This document shows positions 25,954-36,684 of a stretch of 52,059 nt of DNA, piece by piece. The translations under genes and the position numbers were made by a program. This DNA comes from Thermobrachium celere DSM 8682 (GTDB lineage: Bacteria; Bacillota; Clostridia; Clostridiales; Caloramatoraceae). Below the pieces are notes generated by a model. That model ran no database searches and was not told the origin of the DNA. It saw only the letters and a program-made list of their open reading frames with translations. Numbering within the stretch: the first letter of the stretch is position 1; each line of letters opens with the position of its first letter. The DNA lies in the NCBI RefSeq assembly GCF_000430995.1, contig NZ_HF952018.1:1843062-1895120 (forward strand), given 5' to 3'.

Positions 25954-26379
25954 ATATCCTTCATTAACTTTAGATACAAATTGAAATACAGTAGATGCCA
26001 GCATTATTCCAAAGGCAATTGCACCTGCAGTTCCTATTGTTTCTATTCCTTTATTTACTGCAAATATAAGCCTTCCTTCAACTATTGCTCTAACAGTTGT
26101 ATAAGCAGTAATACCTGGAACTAGAGGATAAATTCCAGGGATAGAAAATACAAAGGCAGGTGTTTTGCATTTTCTTGCCATTGTTTCACTATATACTCCA
26201 CAAACAAATGCTGCTAAAAAGGTTGAAAATACAACTCTATCTGTCTGAATATAAAAAAGCTTAAATACTACCCATGATATTCCACCACATATTCCTGCCC
26301 ATATTAAATTTTTTCTCTCTATATTGAAAAGAATAGCTCCTGCAAAACTTCCAATAAAAGCTAATACAAAATCCATCAT
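25927..26379 (-). CDS. Threonine/serine exporter, small subunit (ThrE_2 / DUF3815 type)
   Basis: A 150-aa membrane protein with four to five helices and the sequence FSIPGIYPLVPGITAYTTVRAIVEG, the signature of the short ThrE C-terminal-like subunit (YjjB-like). It begins 6 bp after its partner gene. The pair equals the two halves of actinobacterial ThrE, split into two proteins. Predicted role: export of threonine, serine or related small acids. That is known for the family, not shown here. Confidence 0.88.
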   Translation of the reverse strand: MMDFVLAFIGSFAGAILFNIERKNLIWAGICGGISWVVFKLFYIQTDRVVFSTFLAAFVCGVYSETMARKCKTPAFVFSIPGIYPLVPGITAYTTVRAIVEGRLIFAVNKGIETIGTAGAIAFGIMLASTVFQFVSKVNEGYKNKPKATS

Positions 26380-26385
26380 ACTACA

Positions 26386-27141
26386 TCACACCCAACTTAA
26401 TTGTATTATTAATGAAACACCTACTCCAAGGCCTATAGCAATTGCTATAAATGAAGCTTCAATAAGCCTTGAAAAACTTGATATAAAATCACCATATAGG
26501 GCATCCTTTATTCCATTTGTTATTGCAACGCCTGGTACCAATGTCATTATAGAACCTATAATTACCTTATCAATGTTTACATTAGGAACCATTTTACCAA
26601 TTAGAATGGATAATACACCTGCTATAAGGCCTGAAATAAAAAACTCTAAAAATTGAAAAAAACCATATTTTTGAATCTTATCCTTAGCATAGAATATACC
26701 CATACTTATGATAAAAGCCACCAATGAATCAAATACATTACCACCAAATAATTTTGTAAATCCTAATGCCACAAAACCTGATGATATAATCTGTAGGCTA
26801 TAGCTAAAATAAGGCATATTTTTTATTCTGTTAAGCTCCTCCATAGCCTCTTTATAGGAGGCTCTTTCATTCAGTAGTTTTCGTGAAAAGGTGTTTACCA
26901 TCTCTACCCTATGAAGATCCACACTTCTATTCTTTATTCTTTTTACGTTACTTAAAACATCTCCATTTTTATTTCTAACAGTAAGTGAAAAACCTGTTGG
27001 CATTACAAAGCATTCACAGTCAACTCCATAACAGTTGCAAATCCTAGTTATTGTATCCTCAACCCTATATATCTCTGCACCACTTGATAAAAGTATCTCC
27101 CCTGCAAAGCTTGCTATATCCATAATCTCCTTTATGTTCAC
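26386..27141 (-). CDS. Threonine/serine exporter, large subunit (ThrE / DUF1212 type)
   Basis: A 251-aa protein with a soluble N-terminal part (IMDIASFAGEILLSSGAEIYRVEDTITRIC, residues 5-34, the DUF1212/YjjP signature) and about five membrane helices from residue 110 on. The conserved MTLVPGVAITNGIKDALYGDF motif is present near residues 195-215. It forms a two-gene operon with the small subunit. The 286-bp gap upstream holds no other gene, only AT-rich sequence and the terminator of the next gene. Confidence 0.9.
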   Translation of the reverse strand: MNIKEIMDIASFAGEILLSSGAEIYRVEDTITRICNCYGVDCECFVMPTGFSLTVRNKNGDVLSNVKRIKNRSVDLHRVEMVNTFSRKLLNERASYKEAMEELNRIKNMPYFSYSLQIISSGFVALGFTKLFGGNVFDSLVAFIISMGIFYAKDKIQKYGFFQFLEFFISGLIAGVLSILIGKMVPNVNIDKVIIGSIMTLVPGVAITNGIKDALYGDFISSFSRLIEASFIAIAIGLGVGVSLIIQLSWV

Positions 27142-27402
27142 GCTATCACCTGTCCTTATTATAATAATAACAATAAATAATATATCATAAATTATTCATA
27201 AGTTTTATTATTTAATAGTTAAATATACTTAAATAAATTGTAAACAATTGTAAAAATATTTTGATATTATTATTTACACTATGTTTACAATTTATCAACA
27301 ACATTTTAATATTGAAGCTGTATTATTAAATACGTAAAGTGAAGCTCAAATTTCCCCCCATAATAGTTCCCCCTTTAATATAGATTTATAAAATATAGTA
27401 TA

Positions 27403-27421
27403 AGCCGGCGTTAAGCCGGCT
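27403..27421 (-). terminator. Terminator of the GH31 gene
   Basis: A GC-rich AGCCGGC/GCCGGCT stem with a 5-nt loop lies 7 bp after the stop codon. The following minus-strand sequence is T-rich but interrupted (TATACTATATTTTA). Confidence 0.7.
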
Positions 27422-27427
27422 AGTTTC

Positions 27428-29791
27428 CTATATGTAGAATTTTATTTGAGAATCCTTAGGTTCAAGAGTGACTACCGTATCCTTTCCATAGACTTCAACT
27501 TTAACTTCAACATCATCTATTGTAACCTTGCCTGCTTCAATATTCTTTAACCTAATTTTTACTTTATTATATCCCTTATTATATCCTTTGTGTAGAATAC
27601 TAAAGTCTATATTTATAAAGTCCTTTTGTTCTGTCTGAACTAGCTTGTAAAGATTGTATTCACCTTCTTTATAGTTAAATGTTTCTCTATCATCCTCATA
27701 GTGAAGGTAGCTTCCATTACCCTTATATACTTCAAATTCTACTTCATCTAGTTCTATCTCTCCAATGTAATTCATGTCTTTATATGTTGGTATAATACTT
27801 CCTGCTTTTATATATATTGGACATACATCAATTGGAGCATTCTTTACAACAACCCTTCTTCCCTCTAATCTTTCTCCTGTCCAATAATCATACCATGCTC
27901 CTTCTGGCAGATATACTGCCCTAAAATTCTTTCCTTGCTCTAAAATTGGAGCAACTAATATATTTTCACCAAATAAAAATTCATCATTTAATTCATAGGT
28001 ATTTTTATCCTCCATATAGTGCATAAATAGAGGTCTCATTATTGGAAGCCCCTTTTCCTCTGCTTGATAGAATAGATCATATAAATATGGAAGAAGCTTA
28101 TATCTTAATTTAATATATTTTCTATTTATCTCCTCTGTTTTTTCATCAAAGGCCCAAGGTTCTTGGTCTCTTGTATGTATGCAGGAGTGATTTCTAAATA
28201 GTGGAGTAAAGCATCCAACTTGTACCCATCTTGATAAAAGCTCTGGTGTACAGTCAAATTGGAATCCTCCAACATCCGTTCCACAGAAGGCAAATCCAGA
28301 TAAACCTAAATTTAAAAGCATAGGAACTGCCATTCTCAAATGTTCAAAAAAGCTATGATTATCTCCTGTCCAAACTGTTGAATATTTTTGTGTTCCTGCA
28401 AAACATGCCCTTGTTATGACAAACGGTCTTTTATTTGTATATCTCTTTAATCCCTCATAAGTTGCCTTTGACATAAGATGTCCATATACATTATGGATTT
28501 CCCTATGGTCTGTTGGGAAACCATCATTTTTAAACTGAACATCATCTGGAAGTGGTCCACGGAAGGAGGCAGGTTCGTTCATATCATTCCAAATACCTGC
28601 TACACCACTATCTATCATTACTTTTTGCTTTTCTGACCACCATATTCTAACCCTTTCATCAGAGAAATCTGGATAAAGTGCTTCACCTGGCCAAACCTCA
28701 TTAACATAAGGAATTCCATCCTTATCCGTTGCAAAATATCCATTTTCTATTCCCTCATCATAAACATAGTAACCCTTGTCCTTTTTAACCCCCGGGTCAA
28801 TTATTGTTACAACCTTAAAGCCCATATCCTTTAATCTGTCGGTAAAGGCCTTTGGATCATTAAATTTTTCCTTATCCCAAGTAAATACCCTGTATCCATC
28901 CATATAATCTATATCAAGATATATCACATCACAGGGTATATCTCTTTTTCTGAAGTTTTCTGCAATCTCAAAAACCCTACTCTCAGGAGCATAACTCCAC
29001 CTACACTGTTGATAGCCAAGTGTCCACATTTGAGGTAGTGGTGTTCTTCCTGTTAAATATGTATACCCTTCAACAACATCTACTACTTTTGGACCATAAA
29101 TAAAATAATAGTCTAAATTTCCATCATCTGCTGCAAAGTAGTAGTAGCTGCTGTTTTCCTTTCCCATATCAAAATATGTTTTAAATGTGTTATCAAAAAA
29201 TATTCCAAAGGCTTTATTGTCTCTTAAGGTAATAAAGAAGGGAATAGATTTATATAGCGTTGTATAACTTTCAACGTGGGGCTTTGGATCATCTGTATTC
29301 CACATTTCATAGTAGTACCCTTTTTTATTAAGGTGCCCTGTTTTTTCTCCAAATCCGTAAAAATATTCATCCCCAAGCATCTTTTTTATAACTTCTATTT
29401 TATGTGGTTTAAAGTCTGCCTGTGTACTTATTCCTTCCCCCTCTGCAATTGAAGTATTCCCTCTTCTTATAAATGGGCTTCTTTCTCCATCATAATCTAA
29501 ACATAATGGATTTCTCTGTTTGTCATAAAAGTCAACTTTAAAGTTATCGTACACAACTACAACAACATCATTTGTTTCTATCTCTACCCTATCCTCAAAT
29601 CTTTTTTCTAAGATGCTCGCTTCTTTTATTTTTAAATTCTCAATAGCCTTTGAATTATGTTCCTTATACTTGATTGGAACAAAAACGTTTATTATTGTGT
29701 CGCTTATTACCTCTATAATACCCTCTCCATTTTCAAAGCTAAATATAAACTTATTATCTCTTCTTAAGTACTCCTTCATCTTTCCTAACAA
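27428..29791 (-). CDS. GH31-family alpha-glucosidase
   Basis: A cytoplasmic glycoside hydrolase of about 787 aa. The catalytic nucleophile motif GIWNDMNEP (Asp409 in the numbering from the upstream GTG at 29809) and the acid/base motif WTGDNHS (Asp483, same numbering) are intact, as is the GH31 entry motif YQQCRWSY. An N-terminal beta-sandwich precedes the barrel and beta-sandwich domains follow it. No signal peptide is seen. The start is uncertain: GTG 29809, TTG 29791 (GGGAG 8 nt upstream, preferred) or ATG 29779. The substrate is most likely an alpha-glucoside such as isomaltose or maltose; GH31 also includes xylosidases, so this is not certain. The gene stands alone between two terminators. 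Confidence 0.93.
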   Translation of the reverse strand: MLGKMKEYLRRDNKFIFSFENGEGIIEVISDTIINVFVPIKYKEHNSKAIENLKIKEASILEKRFEDRVEIETNDVVVVVYDNFKVDFYDKQRNPLCLDYDGERSPFIRRGNTSIAEGEGISTQADFKPHKIEVIKKMLGDEYFYGFGEKTGHLNKKGYYYEMWNTDDPKPHVESYTTLYKSIPFFITLRDNKAFGIFFDNTFKTYFDMGKENSSYYYFAADDGNLDYYFIYGPKVVDVVEGYTYLTGRTPLPQMWTLGYQQCRWSYAPESRVFEIAENFRKRDIPCDVIYLDIDYMDGYRVFTWDKEKFNDPKAFTDRLKDMGFKVVTIIDPGVKKDKGYYVYDEGIENGYFATDKDGIPYVNEVWPGEALYPDFSDERVRIWWSEKQKVMIDSGVAGIWNDMNEPASFRGPLPDDVQFKNDGFPTDHREIHNVYGHLMSKATYEGLKRYTNKRPFVITRACFAGTQKYSTVWTGDNHSFFEHLRMAVPMLLNLGLSGFAFCGTDVGGFQFDCTPELLSRWVQVGCFTPLFRNHSCIHTRDQEPWAFDEKTEEINRKYIKLRYKLLPYLYDLFYQAEEKGLPIMRPLFMHYMEDKNTYELNDEFLFGENILVAPILEQGKNFRAVYLPEGAWYDYWTGERLEGRRVVVKNAPIDVCPIYIKAGSIIPTYKDMNYIGEIELDEVEFEVYKGNGSYLHYEDDRETFNYKEGEYNLYKLVQTEQKDFINIDFSILHKGYNKGYNKVKIRLKNIEAGKVTIDDVEVKVEVYGKDTVVTLEPKDSQIKFYI

Positions 29792-29883
29792 GTCAATCAC
29801 TCCCTTCACTATAATTTTACAATAAAATTAAACGATTAAGTAGAGTCAATTTGTATGACTTTTAAAAATAATTTAAACAAAAA

Positions 29884-29909
29884 AGGCTAAAGCTCTTCTG
29901 CTTTAGCCT
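29884..29909 (-). terminator. Terminator of the fused activase gene
   Basis: A 10-bp stem (AGGCTAAAGC/GCTTTAGCCT) with a 6-nt loop is followed on the minus strand by TTTTTGTTTAAAT. Confidence 0.93.
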
Positions 29910-29936
29910 AAATTTGATGTTTAAGTTTTAAAGTTT

Positions 29937-32900
29937 TTATTTTTCCTCTGCTACGCTTGCCTCCTGTAGTATGTTATTATCCATATATTTTTGAGCTGAT
30001 TCTAATATTCTTCTGTGGGCTACAGACATCATAAGTTTCAATCTATTTACTTGATTTACTTCACTTGCCCCTGGGTCATAATCTATCGCAACAATATTTA
30101 CATCCTTGTATCTTTCCCTTAATGCCTTTGCAACTCCCTTTCCTGTTACGTGGTTTGGAAGACAAGCAAAGGGTTGAAGACAAGCAATGTTTGGCACTCC
30201 CATTTCAATAAGCTCAATCATCTCTGCTGTTAAAAGCCATCCTTCTCCTGTTTGATTTCCTAAATCTATTATTTCCTTTGCCTTTTCTGCTAAATGATAT
30301 ATAGTTGTTGGTGGCTCAAATCTTGATGAATTTTCAAGTGCCCTCCTTATTACATTTCTATACATCTCAACTATCTTTATGGTTGCATTTCCTAATATCT
30401 TTGCCTTCTTGCTTCCTGATAGATATTTATGCTTATATTCTGCATCGTAGGCACTATACAAGAAGAAATCGACAAGATCAGGAACTACAGCCTCTCCACC
30501 CTCTTCTTCTATTAACTTTACTATATCGTTATTTGCTGTTGGATGGAACTTAACAAGTATTTCACCAACCACACCAACTCTTGGCTTTCTCTTCTCTTCT
30601 ATTTCAACAGCTTCAAAATCTGCAATCATTTCGTATACAACCTTCTTGTATTCAAATATACTTCCACTTCTTACTACCCTTTTACATCTATTTATCCATT
30701 TATCATAAAGCTTATCACAGCTTCCCTTCTCCTTTTCATATGGCCTTGTTCTATATAAAAGCCTCATTATTAAATCTCCAAGTAAAAGTGCCATTATTCC
30801 CCTATGAAGCATAGGAAGTGTTACCTTAAATCCTGGATTTTTTTCAAGTCCAACCGCATTTAACGATATTACAGGAATGTGTGATAGCCCTGCATCAGAA
30901 AGTGCCTTTCTTAAAAATCCTATATAGTTTGTTGCCCTACATCCTCCCCCTGTTTGTGAAATTATAACAGAGGTATTATTTAGGTCATATTTTCCTGACT
31001 TTAGGGCGCTCATAAGCTGTCCAACTACAATTATTGATGGATAGCAGGCATCATTATTTACATATTTTAGTCCCTCATCTATTGCATTTTTATCAACCGA
31101 TGGAAGAACCTCAAGGTTGTATCCTGCCCACCTAAAGGCCTCCTGTACTAATTCAAAATGAATTGGAGCCATTTGTGGTGCAAGTATTGTGTGTTTTTGC
31201 TTCATTTCCTTTGTAAATATTACTTTTCTTGAATATTGTTTTATTCTTCTTGGAACGAAATTTAGTTTATCCCTTTCTTCTACTGCTGCTTTAAGGGACC
31301 TTATTCTAATCTTTACAGCGCCTAAGTTGTTTATCTCATCTATTTTAATTAATGTATATATCTTACCATATGCCTCAAGTAACTCTTTAACTTGATCTGA
31401 AGTTATTGCATCAAGTCCACATCCAAAGGATGTAAGTTGAACAAGCTCTAAATTCTTACTCTTTGCAACAAAACTTGCCGCCCTATAAAGCCTTGAGTGG
31501 TATGCCCACTGATCTACAACCCTTAAAGGTTCCTCCAATTTTCCAAGATGAGCAATACTATCCTCAGTTAAAACGCAAAATCCCTGTGATACTATAAGTC
31601 TATCTATTCCATGGTTTATTTCCTTATCTAAATGATATGGACGCCCTGCAAGTACTATTCCCTTCTTATTATTCTTTTCTATATACTCTAAAACTTCTAG
31701 TCCCTTTCTTCTTATCTCCTCTTTAAAACTATTAAGTTCCTTTTCTGCCTTTTCAACTGCCACTTCAATTTCACCATAAGATATATTAAAATCCTTTAGT
31801 TCATCATATAATCTCTTTTTTAGCTTTTCCTTATCATCAAACGGTAAGAATGGGTTTAAAAACCTTATTCCCTTTTCGTTTAGAATATCCATATTATTTT
31901 TTATTACTTCGCTATAGGATGTCACAACAGGGCAGTTATAATGATTATGGGCATCATTAAACTCAACCTTTTCATATGGTAGTGCTGGATAGAAAATAAA
32001 CTTAACTCCCTTATTTATTAAATTAACTATATGTCCGTGTACAATCTTTGCTGGATAGCATACAGTATCTGAAGGAATTGTATCCATACCAAGCTCATAT
32101 AACCTTCTAGTTGATGTATCTGACAAAACAACTTTAAATTTTAGCTCTGTAAAAAATGTAAACCAGAAGGGATAATCTTCGTACATGTTAAGTACTCTTG
32201 GTATTCCTACGCTTCCCCTTATGCTTTCCTTTTCATCTAAAGGTTTATAGCTAAAGAGCCTGTTATATTTATATTCATAAAGATTAGGGAGCTTTTCCTT
32301 TGTATTTTCTATTCCTGCTCCTCTTTCACATCTATTTCCTGTTACAACACTCCTATCATTTATTTTAGTTATTGTAAGAAGGCAGTTATTAGTGCACAAC
32401 TTACATCTTTTTATCTCATTTGTATAGGTTAAGCTATTTATATCGTCTAATTTTAATATATTTGATTTTTCTCCTTCCTTATAGTTTTCTAAAGCTATAA
32501 GTGCTGCTCCAAAGGCCCCCATTATTCCTGATATATCAGGTCTTACAACATTAATGCCTGTTATCTTTTCAAAGGCCCTTAAAACTGCATCATTATAGAA
32601 GGTTCCTCCTTGAACTACAACTTTTTTCCCAATATCCTTTGAATCTTTTAATTTAATAACCTTAAATAAAGCATTTTTTATAACAGAATATGACAACCCT
32701 GCTGAAATATCCTCAACTGTTGCACCTTCCTTTTGTGCCTGCTTTACCTTTGAGTTCATAAATACAGTACATCTACTTCCTAAATCTACTGGATGTTTTG
32801 CAAAAAGTGCTGCCTTTGCAAAATCTTCAGTAGTCATACCTAAGGATTTAGCAAAGCTTTCAATAAATGAACCACATCCTGATGAGCAGGCCTCATTTAA

Positions 32901-34220
32901 CATGATATTTTCTATAATTCCATCCTTAACAGTAAGACATTTCATGTCTTGTCCACCAATGTCTAATATAAAATCTACTCCATTTAAGAAGTAGTTTGCA
33001 GCTTTAAAATGTGCAACAGTTTCAACTTCCCCAATATCTATATTTAATGCATTTTTTAAAAGCTGTTCTCCATATCCTGTAACTGCAGATTTTGCAATAT
33101 ATGTTTTATCGTTTAAGTTACTATACAAATCCTTTAATGCATCTATTATTGTATTTAAAGGGCTTCCTTGATTGCTTGAATAGTATGAATACAGTAAATT
33201 TCCTTCTCTATCTATTAACGCCACCTTTGTGGTTGTTGAACCAGCATCTATACCTAAAAAACATTCCCCACTATAGGTTGAAAGTTCACGTCTTTTTATT
33301 TTATTTTTATCATGTCTAGTTTTAAACTCATTATATTCATCTTCATTATTAAACAAAGGCTCTAATACATCCTCATCTATTTCAATTATCTCTGCTGCTT
33401 CTTCTAATCTTCTAATTATATCTTCTAGATTATATATGCTACTATTTGCACTTAAAAGTGCTGCACCTATTGCAACAAATACCTGTGAATTTTCAGGTAT
33501 ATATACATCTTCTTGTTTTAAATTTAGTGTATCTATAAATCTTTTTCTAAGCTCTGATAAAAAGTAAAGTGGGCCACCTAAAAAAGCAACTTTACCTTTT
33601 ATTGGTCTACCGCAGGCTAGTCCACTAATTGTTTGATTTACTACAGCCTGAAAGATAGACGCAGCTATATCTTCTTTTCTTGCCCCCTCATTTAAAAGAG
33701 GTTGTATATCTGTTTTAGCAAAAACACCACATCTTGATGCAATTGGATATATTATTTGATAGTCCTTTGCAAGTTCATTTAAACCATCTGCATCTGTATT
33801 TAAAAGTGTAGCCATTTGATCTATAAATGCACCTGTACCACCTGCACAGGTACCATTCATTCTCTGTTCTATTCCATTTTTAAAATATGTAATCTTTGCA
33901 TCTTCTCCACCAAGCTCTACTGCAACATCAACTTCATTTAAAAGCTTTTGTACTGCATAACTTAAAGCAATAACCTCCTGTTCAAAAGGAACCTGTATCC
34001 ATTTTGATATAGACAGTCCACCTGAACCTGTTATTTTTATTTTTATATTAATATTACCTAAATCATTGCGAAGTTCATTTAATACACTAATAAGAGTACC
34101 CTTTATATCTGAATAATGTCTTTGATATCTTTTAAATTTTATTTCCCCATTTTTCCCTAACACAACGAGTTTTACTGTTGTGGATCCTACATCAATACCA
34201 CATCGTAAAACTTCCCTCAT
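29937..34220 (-). CDS. Fused acyl-CoA dehydratase activase-like protein (two BadF/BadG ATPase domains plus DUF2229/HgdB-like region)
   Basis: A 1427-aa protein with two actin-like ATPase domains in tandem (about 4-260 and 320-577). Each starts with GIDxGSTTxK and each holds the cysteines that bind the bridging 4Fe-4S cluster in activator HgdC: Cys124 ([11 protein letters not shown]) and Cys164 (ASRCGVF) in the first, Cys449 (SSGCGSF) and Cys484 (GSRCTVF) in the second. A cysteine set follows (606, 609, 613, 631), then a DUF2229 region and a 2-hydroxyacyl-CoA-dehydratase-like C-terminal part with further cysteines. Large fused proteins of this layout occur in many anaerobes without a defined substrate. 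No dehydratase genes are adjacent. It ends in its own terminator; a physiological role is unknown. Confidence 0.92.
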   Translation of the reverse strand: MREVLRCGIDVGSTTVKLVVLGKNGEIKFKRYQRHYSDIKGTLISVLNELRNDLGNINIKIKITGSGGLSISKWIQVPFEQEVIALSYAVQKLLNEVDVAVELGGEDAKITYFKNGIEQRMNGTCAGGTGAFIDQMATLLNTDADGLNELAKDYQIIYPIASRCGVFAKTDIQPLLNEGARKEDIAASIFQAVVNQTISGLACGRPIKGKVAFLGGPLYFLSELRKRFIDTLNLKQEDVYIPENSQVFVAIGAALLSANSSIYNLEDIIRRLEEAAEIIEIDEDVLEPLFNNEDEYNEFKTRHDKNKIKRRELSTYSGECFLGIDAGSTTTKVALIDREGNLLYSYYSSNQGSPLNTIIDALKDLYSNLNDKTYIAKSAVTGYGEQLLKNALNIDIGEVETVAHFKAANYFLNGVDFILDIGGQDMKCLTVKDGIIENIMLNEACSSGCGSFIESFAKSLGMTTEDFAKAALFAKHPVDLGSRCTVFMNSKVKQAQKEGATVEDISAGLSYSVIKNALFKVIKLKDSKDIGKKVVVQGGTFYNDAVLRAFEKITGINVVRPDISGIMGAFGAALIALENYKEGEKSNILKLDDINSLTYTNEIKRCKLCTNNCLLTITKINDRSVVTGNRCERGAGIENTKEKLPNLYEYKYNRLFSYKPLDEKESIRGSVGIPRVLNMYEDYPFWFTFFTELKFKVVLSDTSTRRLYELGMDTIPSDTVCYPAKIVHGHIVNLINKGVKFIFYPALPYEKVEFNDAHNHYNCPVVTSYSEVIKNNMDILNEKGIRFLNPFLPFDDKEKLKKRLYDELKDFNISYGEIEVAVEKAEKELNSFKEEIRRKGLEVLEYIEKNNKKGIVLAGRPYHLDKEINHGIDRLIVSQGFCVLTEDSIAHLGKLEEPLRVVDQWAYHSRLYRAASFVAKSKNLELVQLTSFGCGLDAITSDQVKELLEAYGKIYTLIKIDEINNLGAVKIRIRSLKAAVEERDKLNFVPRRIKQYSRKVIFTKEMKQKHTILAPQMAPIHFELVQEAFRWAGYNLEVLPSVDKNAIDEGLKYVNNDACYPSIIVVGQLMSALKSGKYDLNNTSVIISQTGGGCRATNYIGFLRKALSDAGLSHIPVISLNAVGLEKNPGFKVTLPMLHRGIMALLLGDLIMRLLYRTRPYEKEKGSCDKLYDKWINRCKRVVRSGSIFEYKKVVYEMIADFEAVEIEEKRKPRVGVVGEILVKFHPTANNDIVKLIEEEGGEAVVPDLVDFFLYSAYDAEYKHKYLSGSKKAKILGNATIKIVEMYRNVIRRALENSSRFEPPTTIYHLAEKAKEIIDLGNQTGEGWLLTAEMIELIEMGVPNIACLQPFACLPNHVTGKGVAKALRERYKDVNIVAIDYDPGASEVNQVNRLKLMMSVAHRRILESAQKYMDNNILQEASVAEEK

Positions 34221-34396
34221 AAATAAGACCTTCCTTCTTTGTAAATTTTAACATTATAATTATACTACTACATTATTTAAAATTAATACATCGAAATATC
34301 CAATTAATTTAAGTAAAAAGTTCAAAAAAGGACAGTTCTAATTAGTTTATTAGATAAATACTTTATATTACTCAAAATTTGTTCTTTTTTCATAAA

Positions 34397-34424
34397 AAAT
34401 AAAGGTGCAATTGCACCTTTATTT
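34397..34424 (-). terminator. Terminator of the SEC-C gene
   Basis: A perfect 28-bp palindrome (core AAAGGTGCAATTGCACCTTT) contains the stop codon of the SEC-C gene and is followed on the minus strand by TTTTTATG. Confidence 0.85.
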
Positions 34425-34916
34425 TCCACAGCACTTCTTATATTTCTTACCTGAACCACAAGGACATGGTTCATTTCTTCCAACCTTATTTTCATTTACA
34501 ACAATTCTTGATCTATTGTATTCTTTTCTTATTTCCTTTCTTCTTTCAACTGTTAGTATGCCGTCCCATTCTGGAAGTTCATATAACCAATTGGCCTTTG
34601 CATCAAGCATATTGTAATATAACTTTTCAAAATCTATTTCAAGCTTAAGATGTGTATCTTCTTCAAGAGAATCTTCATCAACAGGATTTATTAGGCTTGT
34701 ATTTATACCAGAAACAAATGCAGCAAATGTTAATTCATCAACACCATATTCATTTGCAAGGTCCTTTAGTTTTCCTTCTACAACACTTTGCTTATTAGCT
34801 AATATAGTTTTATATATAGCCTGTTCCTTTTTTAAATAATCTGTCCAGAATTCTTCATAATCTGGTGCATTTACCTTTGAATCTGCTAGTGCTTCCCACT
34901 TTTTATATAAGCTCAT
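34419..34916 (-). CDS. SEC-C motif protein
   Basis: A 165-aa protein ending in a SEC-C zinc-binding motif ([15 protein letters not shown]; Cys151, 153, 162, 163), the same motif as at the end of SecA. The first 130 residues are helical and acidic and have no domain I recognise. It has its own promoter and terminator. SEC-C domains bind zinc and often contact ribosomes or SecB-like partners; the role of this protein is unknown. Confidence 0.88.
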   Translation of the reverse strand: MSLYKKWEALADSKVNAPDYEEFWTDYLKKEQAIYKTILANKQSVVEGKLKDLANEYGVDELTFAAFVSGINTSLINPVDEDSLEEDTHLKLEIDFEKLYYNMLDAKANWLYELPEWDGILTVERRKEIRKEYNRSRIVVNENKVGRNEPCPCGSGKKYKKCCGK

Positions 34917-34955
34917 ACCTAACGCTCCTTTGTATTAATATTTTCACAACGTTTA

Positions 34956-34985
34956 ATTATATCATAAGTCATTGCATTTAATCAA
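34956..34985 (-). promoter_or_regulatory. Promoter of the SEC-C gene
   Basis: TTGATT (34985-34980), an 18-bp spacer and TATAAT (34961-34956) on the minus strand, 39 bp upstream of the start codon. Confidence 0.65.
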
Positions 34986-35100
34986 TACTTGCAAAAAACT
35001 ATAAAAAAATCAAAATATAATAAAACTATTTTTATTGCATATAATAATATAAATGTGAATTGTTTATATGTTTTTGTTTCATTTTTTAGAAAATTGAATA

Positions 35101-35129
35101 TTGACATATATTATATTGCATATTATAAT
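35101..35129 (+). promoter_or_regulatory. Promoter of the asnA T-box transcript
   Basis: TTGACA (35101-35106), a 17-bp spacer and TATAAT (35124-35129) make a perfect sigma-A promoter just before the T-box stem I. Confidence 0.92.
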
Positions 35130-35135
35130 TTTAAA

Positions 35136-35398
35136 AAAGCGATGAAGGGAAGAGTAGATACAGGATGTAGTTACAGCGAGCTGGTGACGGTGGAAGACCA
35201 GTACGATGCCTGTATTGAAGAACATCCCTTAGCTCCCAACCGAAATCTTTTTAGAGAGTAGACTTGGGCGGAGAACTCTACCGTTAAAAGGAGTACAGTA
35301 TCGAGCTCGTCTCTGTACTGAAAGAGGGCCTTTTGCCAATTTGGGTGGTACCGCGGAAGTTAACCTTTCGTCCCATTTAGGGACGAAAGGTTTTTTAT
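35136..35398 (+). ncRNA. T-box leader, asparagine-specific
   Basis: A tRNA-sensing leader that controls asnA. Stem I is closed by AAGGGA (35145-35150) with TCCCTT (35225-35230). The internal specifier loop lies between TACAGG (35159-35164) and CCTGTA (35209-35214). On its 3' side the specifier codon reads AAC (35221-35223, Asn) followed by A, and its 5' side carries AGTAGA. The T-box itself is GGGTGGTACCGCGG (35343-35356), whose TGGT pairs with the tRNA acceptor end. The terminator is CCTTTCGTCCC (35364-35374) with GGGACGAAAGG (35380-35390) followed by TTTTTT. Uncharged tRNA-Asn should favour the antiterminator. Small open frames crossing this region are not genes. Confidence 0.95.
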
Positions 35399-35443
35399 TT
35401 GTAGCGCTACAAATACTTATATTAATAAATAAGGAGGATTGCC

Positions 35444-36448
35444 ATGGAATGTAGATGTTTTGAATATAAGTCATATCTTGATTTAAAAGAGACAGAAATT
35501 GCTATAAAAAGAATAAAGGATTATTTTGAAATGGCTTTATCTCAAAAACTTAACCTTACTAGAGTCTCAGCACCATTATTTGTACAAAAATCATCAGGAT
35601 TAAATGATTATTTAAATGGAATTGAAAGAACAGTATCATTTGACGCCTACGATCTATCTGGAGAGAATCTAGAAGTTGTTCAATCACTTGCAAAGTGGAA
35701 AAGATACGCTCTAAAAAGATATGGATTTAAGCCAGGAGAAGGACTTTATACTGACATGAATGCAATAAGAAGGGATGAAAAACTTGATGCTCTTCATTCA
35801 ATTTACGTTGACCAATGGGACTGGGAAAAAATAATACTTAAAGAACAAAGAAATATGCAGACATTAAAACAAATTGTTAAGGATATTTATAGTGTATTTA
35901 AACAAACTGAATTATATATTTATTCGATGTATCCCCATATTACACCTATTCTTCCTAAAGAAATCACTTTTTTAACAACACAAGAATTAGAGGATATGTT
36001 TCCTGAATCTACTCCTAAAGAGAGAGAATATAAAGCTTGCAAAAAATATGGCGCTGTATTCCTTATGCAGATAGGGGACTATTTAAAATCAGGTATTAAA
36101 CACGATGGCCGCTCTCCTGATTATGATGACTGGAAATTAAATGGAGACATACTATTCTACTACCCTGTGTTAGACTGTGCTTTTGAAATGTCCTCAATGG
36201 GAATTAGAGTCGATAAGGACGCTCTTATATATCAAACAAAAATGTGCGGATGCATCGAAAGACTTGAACTTCCTTTCCATAAGATGATACTTAAAGAGGA
36301 ACTTCCATATACAATAGGTGGAGGAATTGGACAGTCAAGAATTTGCATGTTCTTTTTACGCAAAGCCCACATAGGTGAAGTTCAAGCATCTGTATGGCCA
36401 AAACATATTATTGATGAATGTATGAAACAAGGAATTATGTTACTATAA
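35444..36448 (+). CDS. asnA: Aspartate-ammonia ligase (asparagine synthetase A)
   Basis: Makes asparagine from aspartate and ammonia with ATP. The 334-aa length fits AsnA (about 330 aa). The class II synthetase-like fold is recognisable ([66 protein letters not shown]). The ATG at 35444 follows AAGGAGG by 7 nt. The Asn specifier in the T-box upstream agrees with the enzyme, an independent check on the annotation. Monocistronic, with its own terminator. Confidence 0.97.
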   Translation: MECRCFEYKSYLDLKETEIAIKRIKDYFEMALSQKLNLTRVSAPLFVQKSSGLNDYLNGIERTVSFDAYDLSGENLEVVQSLAKWKRYALKRYGFKPGEGLYTDMNAIRRDEKLDALHSIYVDQWDWEKIILKEQRNMQTLKQIVKDIYSVFKQTELYIYSMYPHITPILPKEITFLTTQELEDMFPESTPKEREYKACKKYGAVFLMQIGDYLKSGIKHDGRSPDYDDWKLNGDILFYYPVLDCAFEMSSMGIRVDKDALIYQTKMCGCIERLELPFHKMILKEELPYTIGGGIGQSRICMFFLRKAHIGEVQASVWPKHIIDECMKQGIMLL

Positions 36449-36450
36449 AT

Positions 36451-36488
36451 AAAATCCCCATAAGAGTTTATACTCTAATGGGGATTTT
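36451..36488. terminator. Bidirectional terminator between asnA and the helicase operon
   Basis: AAAATCCCCA (36451-36460) pairs with TGGGGATTTT (36479-36488), with AGAGT/ACTCT stacked inside. T-rich sequence follows on both strands, so it can end asnA and the convergent operon. Confidence 0.88.
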
Positions 36489-36495
36489 ATTAAAT

Positions 36496-36672
36496 TTATT
36501 CCTTAATCCAAAATTTAAGAAGAATAAAAAATGCCAATCCCATAATGCCTGCAAAAACAAGTGCAATAGGAAATAAGACTTCAAATGCTGCAATTATCAT
36601 AGCAATTACATCCTTAAACTCTAACTTTACAGGTTCATCCCCCAAATTTTTATTTAATTTGTTATTCTTCAC
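36496..36672 (-). CDS. Small membrane protein (58 aa) ending the helicase operon
   Basis: A 58-codon frame starting at GTG 36672 behind GGGGGG and ending in TAA at 36498-36496. The N-terminal half is charged (KNNKLNKNLGDEPVKLEFK), the C-terminal half is one long or two short membrane helices (VIAMIIAAFEVLFPIALVF, GIMGLAFFILLKFWI). It begins 12 bp after the short UvrD-type helicase gene on the same strand and is followed by a terminator, so it is probably a real operon member. I recognise no family. A GTG start and small size explain why it is easily missed. Confidence 0.65.
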   Translation of the reverse strand: MKNNKLNKNLGDEPVKLEFKDVIAMIIAAFEVLFPIALVFAGIMGLAFFILLKFWIKE

Positions 36673-36684
36673 CCTAATCCCCCC

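Noticed and set aside
27142-27427. Gene or RNA in the 286-bp gap between the thrE-type and GH31 genes
   Set aside because: Only AT-rich sequence with stops in all frames was seen, apart from the GH31 terminator.
34989-35261. A 90-codon open frame on the plus strand
   Set aside because: It crosses the promoter and stem I of the asparagine T-box, has no ribosome binding site and shows no protein-like features.
35229-35474. An 81-codon open frame on the minus strand
   Set aside because: It is antisense to the T-box and the start of asnA; its codons come from the conserved leader structure.
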